From assembly GCA_002633025.1 (NCBI GenBank), contig NMRB01000554.1, forward strand, positions 84,575 through 148,574: a stretch of DNA of 64,000 nucleotides, read 5' to 3'. The stretch's first letter is position 1. Each line of letters starts with the position of its first letter. Position numbers and translations under genes: made by a program. The stretch comes from Notospermus geniculatus (Eukaryota; Nemertea; Pilidiophora; Heteronemertea; Lineidae). The notes under the pieces are model-generated. The model was given only the letters and a program-made list of their open reading frames with translations, was not told where the DNA came from and did no database searches. Of this stretch, positions 30,550 through 42,500 are shown piece after piece.

Positions 30550-33500
30550 CTGGAAATGAATTTTTATGATTATCCTTAAACGTAAAGTCTGGCACAAGTT
30601 ACGTCATCGCGAGCAAATCATGCTGGTATTAATAAAAATCCGTCTTTCTGATGTCCCCTGCATTGTTTGTCACAGGTTTGTGGGAACATTCTATTCACCG
30701 GTGCTGGATCTCGAGCCGATCACCCACTGTCCTGTTGGTATCGGCCCTACCGCCACAACTTACGCGAAGTACTTCCCAGAAACTCCTTCCACCTCCTCCG
30801 AGACGGCCAAATAAATATTTGTCTGTGCTCCCTCTTTGTGCGTTTTCGTTGCAATCTTGGTGATCGGTGTGAAAACGAAGTATAAAATTTTCCACATCGT
30901 ACTTGTCAAATGTCGGCCCAAGTTGGTCAAGATGACACCGGGGTGGAGACAATTTGCGGTGACATTTGTCCCTGTGGAAAAAGTCTGTGCATGAGAAGTA
31001 TGTTACTGAAATTAGATCTTCGTCTTCACAACGTTCGGCCAGATTGCATAGTATACATGTATATCACAAAGGCTCACGATAGATTGTATTACAGTGAGGT
31101 ATGTATGTAGGTCCAGAAGTAAAAATGCCCCTGTAGGGATTCGCCGATATCTGCACATGAACGACAACTCCACAGCGGACGTAGCCTGGCGCACACGAGC
31201 GCTTCCTGCTTACGGAAAAGTTCATTCGTGGCACTTGCCTTAAGGAGGAAGCTCCCGTGTGCTGTGCGATTCGAAGCTTCGTGCAGGCGTGGCGAAAAAT
31301 ATCAAACTGGTTTGATATTGGCTGCAGCGCCTCGAATGACGAAAATCTGTCGTGAATCGCACCGCACACGGGAGCTTCCTCCTTAAAGCGGCGAATCCAC
31401 TGTCGCAATTTGGGCTTGAGACGGGGTTGCGGTCCCTTGCGATCGCCTTATATGGCAATCGGAAGTCCTTATATGGTAACCGCAAGGGAACGCAACCGCG
31501 TCTCAAGCCAAAATCGCGACAGTGGATCACCCGCTTAAGGGCTGATTCATACTCGCTTGCGGACCGTCAAGCGCATGAAACTGATCGCAGGTTTCCACGA
31601 CGTGAATGTGCACACGCAGTGAAATTGATCATAGTCGGCGCAAAATCCGGACGGAGTATGAATCAGCCTTAAGGCAAGTGCCACGAATGAACTTTTCCGT
31701 AAGCAGGAAGCTCTCGTGTGCGCCAGGCTTTAGGAGAGTGAGGCCCGCAGTATAAGGCCTCGTTCACACGGGCGTATAGCGTAGCGCGTAATGCGTAGAG
31801 CGTAAACATTTTTCAAGCTTGAGTCAATGAGGAGCTCTCCAGCACGCTTGGCGTCAAGGGGCGTGCGCGTATAATTTTGACTCAAGCTAGAATTATTTTT
31901 AACGCTCTACGCGTTACGCTCGACGCTATACGCTCGCGTGAACGAGGCCTTAAAGGGATACTGAATGATCTTTTCATAATTAAATTTGCACCAATAGTGT
32001 TAAATTCGATTTCAATAGCTGTTAAACATAATTAGAAACATAACCCACATTAGAAACATAACCCACTACAACGGATTCCGCTGCGGTTTGCGTCGCCGGA
32101 GCGGTTTTCACCGGGTTTTGGATAATCCTTCGACTGTTTAACAATACATGGCGTGTTAATTATCCCAATGCCTGTGAAAACCGCCTCGGCGCCGCAAACC
32201 GCAGCGGAATCCATTGTAGTCGCTGTATCTGTATTCAAGATGGCGGACGGCTAGTAAGGCATGTTTGTATCATGCCACCGATTTTTGGAAGCAAAAGACA
32301 CTATCGTGGTATGAACTCACCCATAAAGTGGTCTAAACTGCAAGGTAATTGTAATAGTGATAGTTGCTGCTGATATGAGTAGAATGAGTGACCAACCCGA
32401 GAAGAAAAAGGGCCGTAAAAACACAGCCGGCGAGTCAGTGCCGGTTGGCCATTTGTCCGGTAGCAGAAACACCAGAACATGTACAGTCTTTCAAATAAGT
32501 AAATGGACAGCGTGTTTTTCAAATATCTCCGAGATAAAACAAGATAATTGGATGCGGTTTTCAACATAGTGTGGTATACTTACTTGGTCTTGTATTTCAT
32601 GTATTTGGGTCAACCTAATTTTAAGCCTTTGTTATGTAACAGGCAATTTAAAAAAGGTCCAGAAATTAACTTTTTTATTTGTAATTTTTTTCCAACAGAT
32701 TTGGCACTGATGTGATCAGGTGATTGACATGAAAGACTCTTTGCCAAAAAAATCTGTGAAATCTGCTGTCTTTTTCGTGATATCTCAAAATATCAAAATT
32801 TGAGATTTTTGATATTTTGAGATATTGAATATTGTTTTGCTGTTATTCGCTGCCAGACATGATAACAAGATGGCTACGAAATTTTCCACGTGTTTCCATC
32901 ACCGAATCAGCAGAAAATATTATGTGAAATCTGGAGGCTGAATACAGAGGCTGAATATCATGACATTTAAGTGAAAAAAGCATTCAAAAATTGCATAAAT
33001 TATCACGAGGGAATGAATGCTACCAAATGACTTTAAAAAATGATCGAATATATCAAAATTTCAAAAATCTCAAATTTTGATATTTTGAGATATTACGAAA
33101 ACGGAAAAACATTTTCAATATTTTTTTGCGCAAAAACTCTTATTATCAATCACCTCATCACAACACTTTGAATTCATCTGAAAAAAACTTGAAATAAAAA
33201 AGTTGATTTCTGGACCTTTTTAAAATTGCCTGTTACATAACAAAGGGTTAAAATTCGGTTGACCCAAATACATGAGATATATGACCAAGTAAGTATACCA
33301 CACTATGTTGAAAACCGCATCCAATTATCTTGATTTATCTCGGAGATATTTGAAAAACACGCTGTCCATTTACTTATTTGAAAGACTGTACATCTACAAC
33401 TACGGCTACGTGTACAGGGACCGCAATAGCCAGGCCAGCAGGAAATACGACGTGCGTGATTGCACCTGGCTTGCCTGGTATTGTTCAACCGAGTGCGAAC

Positions 33501-36500
33501 CAGCCAACGCCTATATACTGTATAATATGACTTATCCGGCCACCGCGGCCAACCTGCGAACCACGCGAATTATTGACTATACACGATCCAGGCCAAGTTA
33601 TGAAAGGCCTAGTCAGGGTTACATGTTCAATGGAAATCGTCTTACGCCTGGCGAGCATCGTTAATGGATATTCCGCGGTGAGGGTCAGTTTCACTTTTGT
33701 CAAAATGAACTGACCAATACGATTTGTAAATGACGTCAATTAAACCAAGGCCTGCTGTGGAATAAAACTGCGGTCTGCCGTTGAAAAGAAACTCACAAGT
33801 GATGTGTAACCCTAACTAGGCGTTTCATAACTTGGCCTGGATCGTGTATAATCAATAATTCCCGTGGTTCGCAGGTTGGCCGCGGTGGCCGGATAAGTCA
33901 TATTATACAGTACATACCTATGCAAGGTGCTCTGCCCCCTAATATGTCGCAGTGGATGGCAGATGTAAGTGCCCAACTCAGTGATATTCAAATGAAATTC
34001 TCGAAGTTGGATCTAATTGAACGAAAAACCGAGGACCTGTCACTCGAAATTGGTAGGCTAAATAAGTCAATGGCCGATTTAGAATCCAGCACCAAGTTTG
34101 TCAGTGATAGCTTTGAAGGGGTCAGGAAGGAAATACAGAATACGAGTACTGAAATGAACGTGCTGAGTAAAGAGAATCAGGAGCTGAAAAGGACTGTTCT
34201 TGATTTGCAATGTCGTTCCATGCAGAATAACTTGTTATTCTTCAATATTCCCGAGCTGGAAGACGAAAACACAGAGGAGGTTGTGCTTACATTCATTGAG
34301 GAAAAAATGCGAGCTGAGAAAAAGGATCTGAAAATCGAGGTAGCTCATCGGTATGGAGGCAGAGTTCGTGGAAAGCCACGTGCAGTAGTCGCTAAGTTCG
34401 CTTCACGCAAAGATAAGGACAAGGTACCCTTAGTCAATAATAAATGCCCAGCTAATTTTCCGGCATATCTCAATGAATATTTTTCATAGCCACGTTTTCT
34501 TTTCATACGCATAATCTAGGGCCGCTAGGACACCTTTTAAGACCATAAAACTTGAAATCATTACACAACTGTGTTTTTGGCAAAAGTTTGAAATTTGGCC
34601 AAAATATCATGTTTTTTTAATACTCACTTGTTCGGGTTGAAACTGGCACTGTTTTGAAGCCAGTCTGTTTCTGGAGAATACAATTTTTTTAAATTCAAAA
34701 TTGAGCAACTTTGTGACGATTTATGATGATTTTTCTGTGGAATAAAATCCCCGCAATTCCAGTTGACTCCAAGCCACATTTTATCAATACTCCGATCACG
34801 TGCCCTAATTCAGTAAGTCTATTGAAGGCCTATTCAAACCGGGGCCTATTCAAACATTTATGTTGATCCCAATAACAGGTTACGCAGGTGTTTATGACTG
34901 TCACAAGGCCTGCATCAATGGGAGTTGACCACGATTACCCAGTGCAACTTACACCGGTGTGTCAGTCACCAAGTTGGCCTATTGTGAGAGACACGATTCA
35001 TAATTTCACAAGGGGCCTATTACTCCATGTCAGTCGCTCCTTTTGTGGTTGAGAGGCTAATAAATATTCACGACTGGGTAATGCTAAAACCCTGTGCCTT
35101 GAGTGCCTGGAACGAATGGCAAGAACTGGGAAAACCATTTTACAAAATCATCTGTAACTTTGCTTTAAATGGGAATTTTAGCATTCCGAAAATTTTCATG
35201 TGTCAAGAAACAGATTGGCTTCAAAACAGTGCCAGTTTCAATCCGAACAAGTGATTATTAAAAAAACATGATATTTTGGCCAAATTTCAAACTTTTGCCA
35301 AAAACACAGTTGTGTAATGATTTCAAGTTTTATGGTCTTAAAAGGTGTCCCAGTGGCCCTAGATTATGCGTATGAAAAGAAAAAGTGGCTATGAAAAATA
35401 TTCATGGAGTTATGCCGGAAAGTTAGCTGGGCATTTATTTTTGACTAAGGGTGTACGTAAAAATGGTAAGAACTTGAAAGATACGGACTTTCGGGTAACG
35501 GAACAGTTCCCGAGGGAAATCAATGAATGCCGGAATAAATTGTATCCCTACCTAAAGAAGGCGAGAGCTGAAGGGCGTAAGGCTTATTTGAAAAGGGACA
35601 CTCTTTATGTCGATAGGAAGGCTTACACGACGGAAAATGTCCATACGTGCCCGGTTAGGTTAGATAGAGCAGCAACCACTGGTGAGAGGAACACATAGGA
35701 CAATGTGAGGGAACAGTCAGATGATGATGTGGGTGTAACACATGGTTTTCATCCTAGTGTTAAGTTTTTTAGTTTGAATGTCTGTGGGCTTAGTAATCGG
35801 CTAGCAAACAGTGATTTTGTTGATCATATCAAAGATTTTGATGTTTTAGCTTTTCAAGAATCAAAAACAGATGAAGTTGATGATATTACGTTACGGTCAT
35901 TTTTCTGTGAAATTGGTTTCGATTATTTTGGTCTACACCGTAAACGCCTGGCCACTTACAGGTCCGGTGGCCTTGTATTTTGTGTAAAATCATGGTTACG
36001 TGAACAGGTCACGCCACTAAGGCATAATAGTTCGAATTCTCAATGGTTTGTATTTAAAGCTGGGAGTATTATGGATAGACAGGTTATTGTGTCTAATGTT
36101 TATGTTCCGCCTGAAAACACAAGGTTTTCTAGTACTGCAATATTTGATGAGTTAGAAGGTGAATTACTCGAAAAGGTGAATCAAGCTGACAAATGTGTAC
36201 TTTTCATGGGTGATTTCAATGCCTACACTGGTACTTTAAAAGATTACAATGAGCCGCCAGATGACTTTGATCAAGCAAATTTAGGTATAGATATTGATGA
36301 AATAGTTGATTTTAATCTACCTAGAAGAGTATCGAAGGATGGTCACAGGCCCAACAATTATGGACATAGGATACGATTTTGTAAATATTTTGATGTTTTT
36401 ATTGTGAATGGAAGAGCTGGTGCTGACAAGGGTGTTGGAGCCCTGACTTGTAGGCGTGGCTCATTGGTTGACTATGTTATCTCTTCAAAGCCACTATTGT

Positions 36501-39500
36501 CTCGTTTTAGTTCATTTGTGGTCCAACCGTTTGATGCTGTTTTTTCGGACGTCCATTCTGGTATTGCCTTCAGTATTTTATCTAACTTGCCCTGCAAACA
36601 AGATGAGTGAGCAATTAAGAAATGAATAGGGTCCAAGCCCCACAAGGTTGCTGGACCTGAAAGGGTGTCTGTAATAAATGGATGGCTGGTTGAGCTGAAA
36701 GAAAAGAGATTAATAAATTAAGGCAAGTGTGAATTCCTATACAAAACATGGCTTGTGTAATTAAGAAAGCCGACGGACGGCTACAGAAGACAAAAGAGGC
36801 ATTGTAGGCCTAAGCTAAAGCCTGCACACTCTAAACAAATTGATATGAAAACATATGAATGTGGGAAAGATTAAGAAAATGGAGACTGNNNNNNNNNNNN
36901 NNNNNNNNNNNNNNNNNNNNNNNNNNNNNNNNNNNNNNNNNNNNNNNNNNNNNNNNNNNNNNNNNNNNNNNNNNNNNNNNNNNNNNNNNNNNNNNNNNNN
37001 NNNNNNNNNNNNNNNNNNNNNNNNNNNNNNNNNNNNNNNNNNNNNNNNNNNNNNNNNNNNNNNNNNNNNNNNNNNNNNNNNNNNNNNNNNNNNNNNNNNN
37101 NNNNNGGTAACTAAATCTGCCGGTAGACATATTATTGCAGCTATTTCAGACCAATGTTAAACCCATACTCCTTTACGCTTGTGAAGTCTGGGGAGATGAA
37201 GATCTATCAGCTATTGAAGCTATTCATCTCAAGTTCCTAAAGATGATACTGAGGGTCAGGCAAAGCACCCCCTCCTGCATGGTTTATGGTGAACTTGGAG
37301 AATACCCCTTACTGATTGATGTAGCCACAAGAATGATCAGTTTTTGGGCTAAGTTAGTAGCTGGAAGAAATGATAAAATTACGTTCTTGATGTACCATTG
37401 CCTATTGAATTATTTTAATAACGGGGCGTTCCAATCTAAATGGATTTGTAAGGTGAAAAACATCCTTGATTGTTGTGGTTTTACTGATGTATGGATCAGC
37501 CAGTATCAGAATTTTGTCAGCCCGAAGTGGGTTACTGAGGCGGTAAAGCTTCGTTTGTGTGACCAATATGTTCAAAAATGGCAACAGGAGGTTAACACAT
37601 CTGCTAAGTGTCTCAATTATCGGATTTTTAAGTATGAATTTGAATTCGAAAAATATCTTACTTGTTTACCCGAGAGATTGTGGATTACTTTATGTAAGTT
37701 CCGGCTAGGTAATCATAGGTTGCCCATTGAAGTGGGACGGTATAATGGTGTGCCAAGGTCTGAGCGTATATGTGAATTTTGTGACGATAACCGTATTGGT
37801 GACGAATTTCACTTTTTACTTGAATGTAGAGGTATAAGTGTAACTAGGCAAAAATATATTCCACGTTATTTCTACGCCCACCCTTGTACTGCTAAGTTTG
37901 ACCAACTTGCAAATCTTGCAAAAATGTTGCTTGAGTGCAAACGTCTGTATAATTTATGACCTGTCTGCTGTTGCCTCCACAAATAAAAATTGATGCCATC
38001 TTGATGTATATTGGATTGTAAAACATAATTCTCACTGTACCTTTTGGTGGTGAATAAATAGAAATTGAAATTGAAATTGGAAACAGGCCTTTAAGTGGAA
38101 AAGGGGCTTAAAGGCCCGTTTCCGCTACAGCGGATTCCGCGGCGGTTTCCGGCGAGCGGTGCGGTTTTCACAGGGCTTTGGATAATCCTTCGATGGTTAA
38201 ACAATACAATGGCCTATTGATTATCCCAATGCCTGTGAAAACCGCTCCGCTCGCCGCAAGACGCGGCGGAATTCGCTATAGTGGAAACGGGCCTTTAGAA
38301 TGCGTTCATCAGGCCCCACCTATGAGTCCGCCAGTTGACTTTGCTTACCTTCGAGTCTTTTCGCCAGCTCTGTGGTGAAATAGACATTAGCTAACTTGCT
38401 CTGTCGGTAAGAGATCCAAGGACCGTACGATTTCTCAAGCATCAGGTCATCGAAATGAATTTTACCCTCTGAAAATACATGCAAAGTCGGCATTTGTGTT
38501 TGACAATTCCGGTACCGATTTATATAAAGGCCTGTATCCACTAGTCCGGGTTACCGCTGCGGTTTGCCACGCCGGGATTTTTTCACAGGGTTTTGGATAA
38601 TCCTTCGATGGTTTTTAAACAATACATAGCGTGTTAATTGTCCCAATGCCTGTGAAAATCGCTCCCGCGCCGCAAACCGCACCGGAAACCGTTGTAGTGG
38701 ATACAGGCCTTAAGTACTGAGACCTATTTCCACAGCGGTGTCCGCCGCGTTTTGCGGTGAGCGGCGCGGTTTTCACACCATTTGGAGACTCCTTCGTTGG
38801 CCGAGCCGAATATTCGGCGTGTTCTAATCTAATGCCTGTGAAAATCGCACCGCATTAAACCGAGACGGAAAACGGGACTTTAAAAGACCCGTTTCCACCA
38901 TCTGATTGAATTAGAATCAGAATCAGAATCAGATTCTCACCATTCTATCTGGCCTGACGTTCATCTAGCCTGGTTTGAATCCATCACATTTCCCGCTCAG
39001 AGCCTCAGCCAATCATCGGTGTGCAAAGGGTAATCGACGTACCAATCAAAATCCGTGTTACAAATTGTGCGGGAAGAGAAGAGAAAGTGCCGAACGGCGA
39101 TTTGTTTCACGAGTTCTGATTGGCTCACAGGATTACTTGTTTACCCGAGAGATTGTGGATTACTTTATGTAAGTTCCGGCTAGGTAATCATAGGTTGCCC
39201 ATTGAAGTGGGACGGTATAATGGTGTGCCAAGGTCTGAGCGTATATGCGAATTTTGTGACGATAACCGTATTGGTGACGAATTTCACTTTTTACTTGAAT
39301 GTAGAGGTATAAGTGTAACTAGGCAAAAATATATTCCACGTTATTTCTACGCCCACCCTTGTACTGCTAAGTTTGACCAACTTTTTAAGAAACAAGAAGT
39401 AAATCTTGCAAAAATGTTGCTTGAGTGCAAACGTCTGTATAATTTATGACCTGTCTGCTGTTGCCTCCACAAATAAAAATTGATGCCATCTTGATGTATA

Positions 39501-42500
39501 TTGGATTGTAAAACATAATTCTCACTGTACCTTTTGGTGGTGAATAAATAGAAATTGAAATTGAAATTGAAATTGGAAACAGGCCTTTAAGTGGAAAAGG
39601 GGCTTAAAGGCCCGTTTCCGCTATAGCGGATTCCGCGGCGGTTTCCGGCAAGCGGTGCGGTTTTCACAGGGCTTTGGATAATCCTTCGATGGTTAAACAA
39701 TACAATGGCCTATTGATTATCCCAATGCCTGTGAAAACCGCTCCGCTCGCCGCAAGACGCGGCGGAATTCGCTATAGTGGAAACGGGCCTTTAGAATGCG
39801 TCCATCAGGCCCCACCTATGAGTCCGCCAGTTGACTTTGCTTACCTTCGAGTCTTTTCGCCAGCTCTGTGGTGAAATAGACATTAGCTAACTTGCTCTGT
39901 CGGTAAGAGATCCAAGGACCGTACGATTTCTCAAGCATCAGGTCATCGAAATGAATTTTACCCTCTGAAAATACATGCAAAGTCGGCATTTGTGTTTGAC
40001 AATTCCGGTACCGATTTATATAAAGGCCTGTATCCACTAGTCCGGGTTACCGCTGCGGTTTGCCACGCCGGGATTTTTTCACAGGGTTTTGGATAATCCT
40101 TCGATGGTTTTTAAACAATACATAGCGTGTTAATTGTCCCAATGCCTGTGAAAATCGCTCCCGCGCCGCAAACCGCACCGGAAACCGTTGTAGTGGATAC
40201 AGGCCTTAAGTACTGAGACCTATTTCCACAGCGGTGTCCGCCGCGTTTTGCGGTGAGCGGCGCGGTTTTCACACCATTTGGAGACTCCTTCGTTGGCCGA
40301 GCCGAATATTCGGCGTGTTCTAATCTAATGCCTGTGAAAATCGCACCGCATTAAACCGAGACGGAAAACGGGACTTTAAAAGACCCGTTTCCACCATCTG
40401 ATTGAATTAGAATCAGAATCAGAATCAGATTCTCACCATTCTATCTGGCCTGACGTTCATCTAGCCTGGTTTGAATCCATCACATTTCCCGCTCAGAGCC
40501 TCAGCCAATCATCGGTGTGCAAAGGGTAATCGACGTACCAATCAAAATCCGTGTTACAAATTGTGCGGGAAGAGAAGAGAAAGTGCCGAACGGCGATTTG
40601 TTTCACGAGTTCTGATTGGCTCACAGGTGGGGTCAAGTAGAGGTCAGATTCATTTATGATTTATGAGTTAACGCAAAAGATGACATGATTGGGACAAGGC
40701 TAAAGACACAGTCGATGGCCTTGTTTGGACAAGATGGTTTCCACTCCACCTCGGCTTGCGGCGATCGAGCGGAGCGGTTTTCACAGGCATTGGGATAATC
40801 AACAGGCCATGTATTGTTAACCAAGGATTACCCCGCGGAATCCGCTGTAGTGGAAACGGGCTTTAAAGCTGCGTTCACCGGACACCCGGTGTAATGTATG
40901 AGAATGCCCCCCGTATGACAATGTCCGCTTTAAGCCCTGTTTCCACTAGACCGGTTTCCGCAGCGGTTTTGCGGCGCCGGGGCGGTTTTCACAGGCATTG
41001 GGACAATTAACGCGCCATGTATTGTTAAACGAAGGATTATCCAAAACCCTGTGAAATCGCAAAAGGCAATGCGGGAAACTGGTCTAGTGGAAACAGGCCT
41101 TTATTGTTCGGCGGACACTCAAATACAGAAAGACATGTTGATCAGTGCCTCCCCATTGTCATGTCGCGGCTTATTCCGTCAATATTTTGTTGTGGAGCAT
41201 TAGCAAACGGGGGGCAGTGAAAAACATTACACCGGAATGCGGAAGCGGTATATGCTATGCATTTTCGCATATCGCTTCCGCATCCCGTTTACCGCATTCC
41301 GGATGTCCGGTAAATGCAGCTTCAGGCCTGTTTCCACTACAACATTTCGCTGCGGTTTGCGGTGCCGGAGCGGTTTTCATTGGGATAATTAACACGCCTT
41401 GTATTGTTATAGTCCTACATGGAACATTTTTTGCAGCTTGTGTAATCATTGGACACAGAATTACAGTGAAAAAGCGTTTTATTTCGTGAAAAAATTCCAA
41501 GTGGTAAGAAAGTTATGATTGATTTTGTGAATGACCCAGCTAAAATAAGAATGGTCCGAGACTGCCTCATTAAGTGATGTCACACTAGGGAATTTGCATA
41601 ATGAACATGTCATTTCCCTGACTAGAGCGGCCTAGTGAACAAATTAAGCAATGAATGTGATGGGAAATTCAACAAAATGCAATTATCGCGCAGAAACCAT
41701 GCGTCCAGCGTACTCTGGGTGGGTCAAATTCGAATGAAGTTTTCCCTAGTAATACGTCACGAATAAATTAGCATATTTACATTGTTGAAGTCGTTCACAG
41801 GACGGTTTTTAGCCCAATGATTTTGACTGATAAAATCCTTGATATCTCGCTTACTTAAGTGCTTACTTAAGTATGTGAAATAGAAATCGGGCTTCTTAGG
41901 TGAAAGACATTGCTACCAGATTCGAACCCACCGACCCTCGCATGAGGCATCAATCGCCGGCACTAAGGGGCAGCACGCCTCAAACCACTAGGCCAAATCC
42001 CCATCTTCAAAAAAGATGGTTCAATGGCCCGTATTTAAACGAGGCGTCCATTAGTACCCTGCGAGTAGTCCAAACAATCTCCGAACCCAAACAGTTTTAT
42101 GTTATGCGAGGGGTCACAAATAAAGGAGATACAATTACTTATTAAGTAATATAACATAATTTCATGAAACAAACAGCAAAATGTAGTTCTGTCTGAATGC
42201 TGTACAAAGCTCAGAAAGAGTGAGAATTTATTTTTGTGGTACAAGTAGACTTTAAACCATCGAAGGATTATCCAAAACCCTGTGAAAATAGCTCCGGCGC
42301 CGCAAATCGCAGGAATCCGTTGTAGTGGAAACGCCTTCAGGTTAGGCGCATGTGGACGGAAAATCCCAATGCAGTAGGGGTAAACGGCAGAGGGCTGCAT
42401 CTTACAAAGAGTTCTTACGTATTTGTAAGCGAGAGAAGATACATTGACAATCCTGCTCGGAGCAGACGACTTGAGTAAATCAAGGAGGAGGTTAGTCAAC

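Larger units (their letters stand above)
33920..38081 (+). mobile_element. Decayed two-ORF LINE, about 4.2 kb
   Basis: Order: ORF1 (interrupted by a TIR element), ORF2 endonuclease, a truncated region with an assembly gap, ORF2 C-terminal region, AATAAA (38053-38058) and a GAAATT-repeat tail. It lies in intron 3 of the SDR gene on the opposite strand. The reverse transcriptase core is missing. Clade: L1-like or another EN-type LINE with a coiled-coil ORF1; not resolved. Confidence 0.88.
37658..40627. repeat. 1.5-kb tandem duplication carrying SDR exon 3
   Basis: Unit 1 is 37658-39131 and unit 2 is 39133-40627. Units are nearly identical; unit 2 has a 15-bp insertion in the LINE C-terminal frame, one extra GAAATT and a handful of substitutions. 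Each unit carries LINE 3' end, three family H MITEs and SDR exon 3. Either a recent duplication or two haplotypes joined by the assembler. Confidence 0.93.

Noticed and set aside
30695-30952. 85-codon minus-strand frame
   Set aside because: It is the wrong frame of SDR exon 4.
31352-31672. 106-codon plus-strand frame
   Set aside because: Lies wholly within three TTAA MITEs and their junctions.
33305-33664. 119-codon plus-strand frame
   Set aside because: Runs from the arm of one foldback element into the arm of the next; coding pattern is absent.
36831-37160. Open frames through the N-run
   Set aside because: They exist only because N codons cannot be read as stops.
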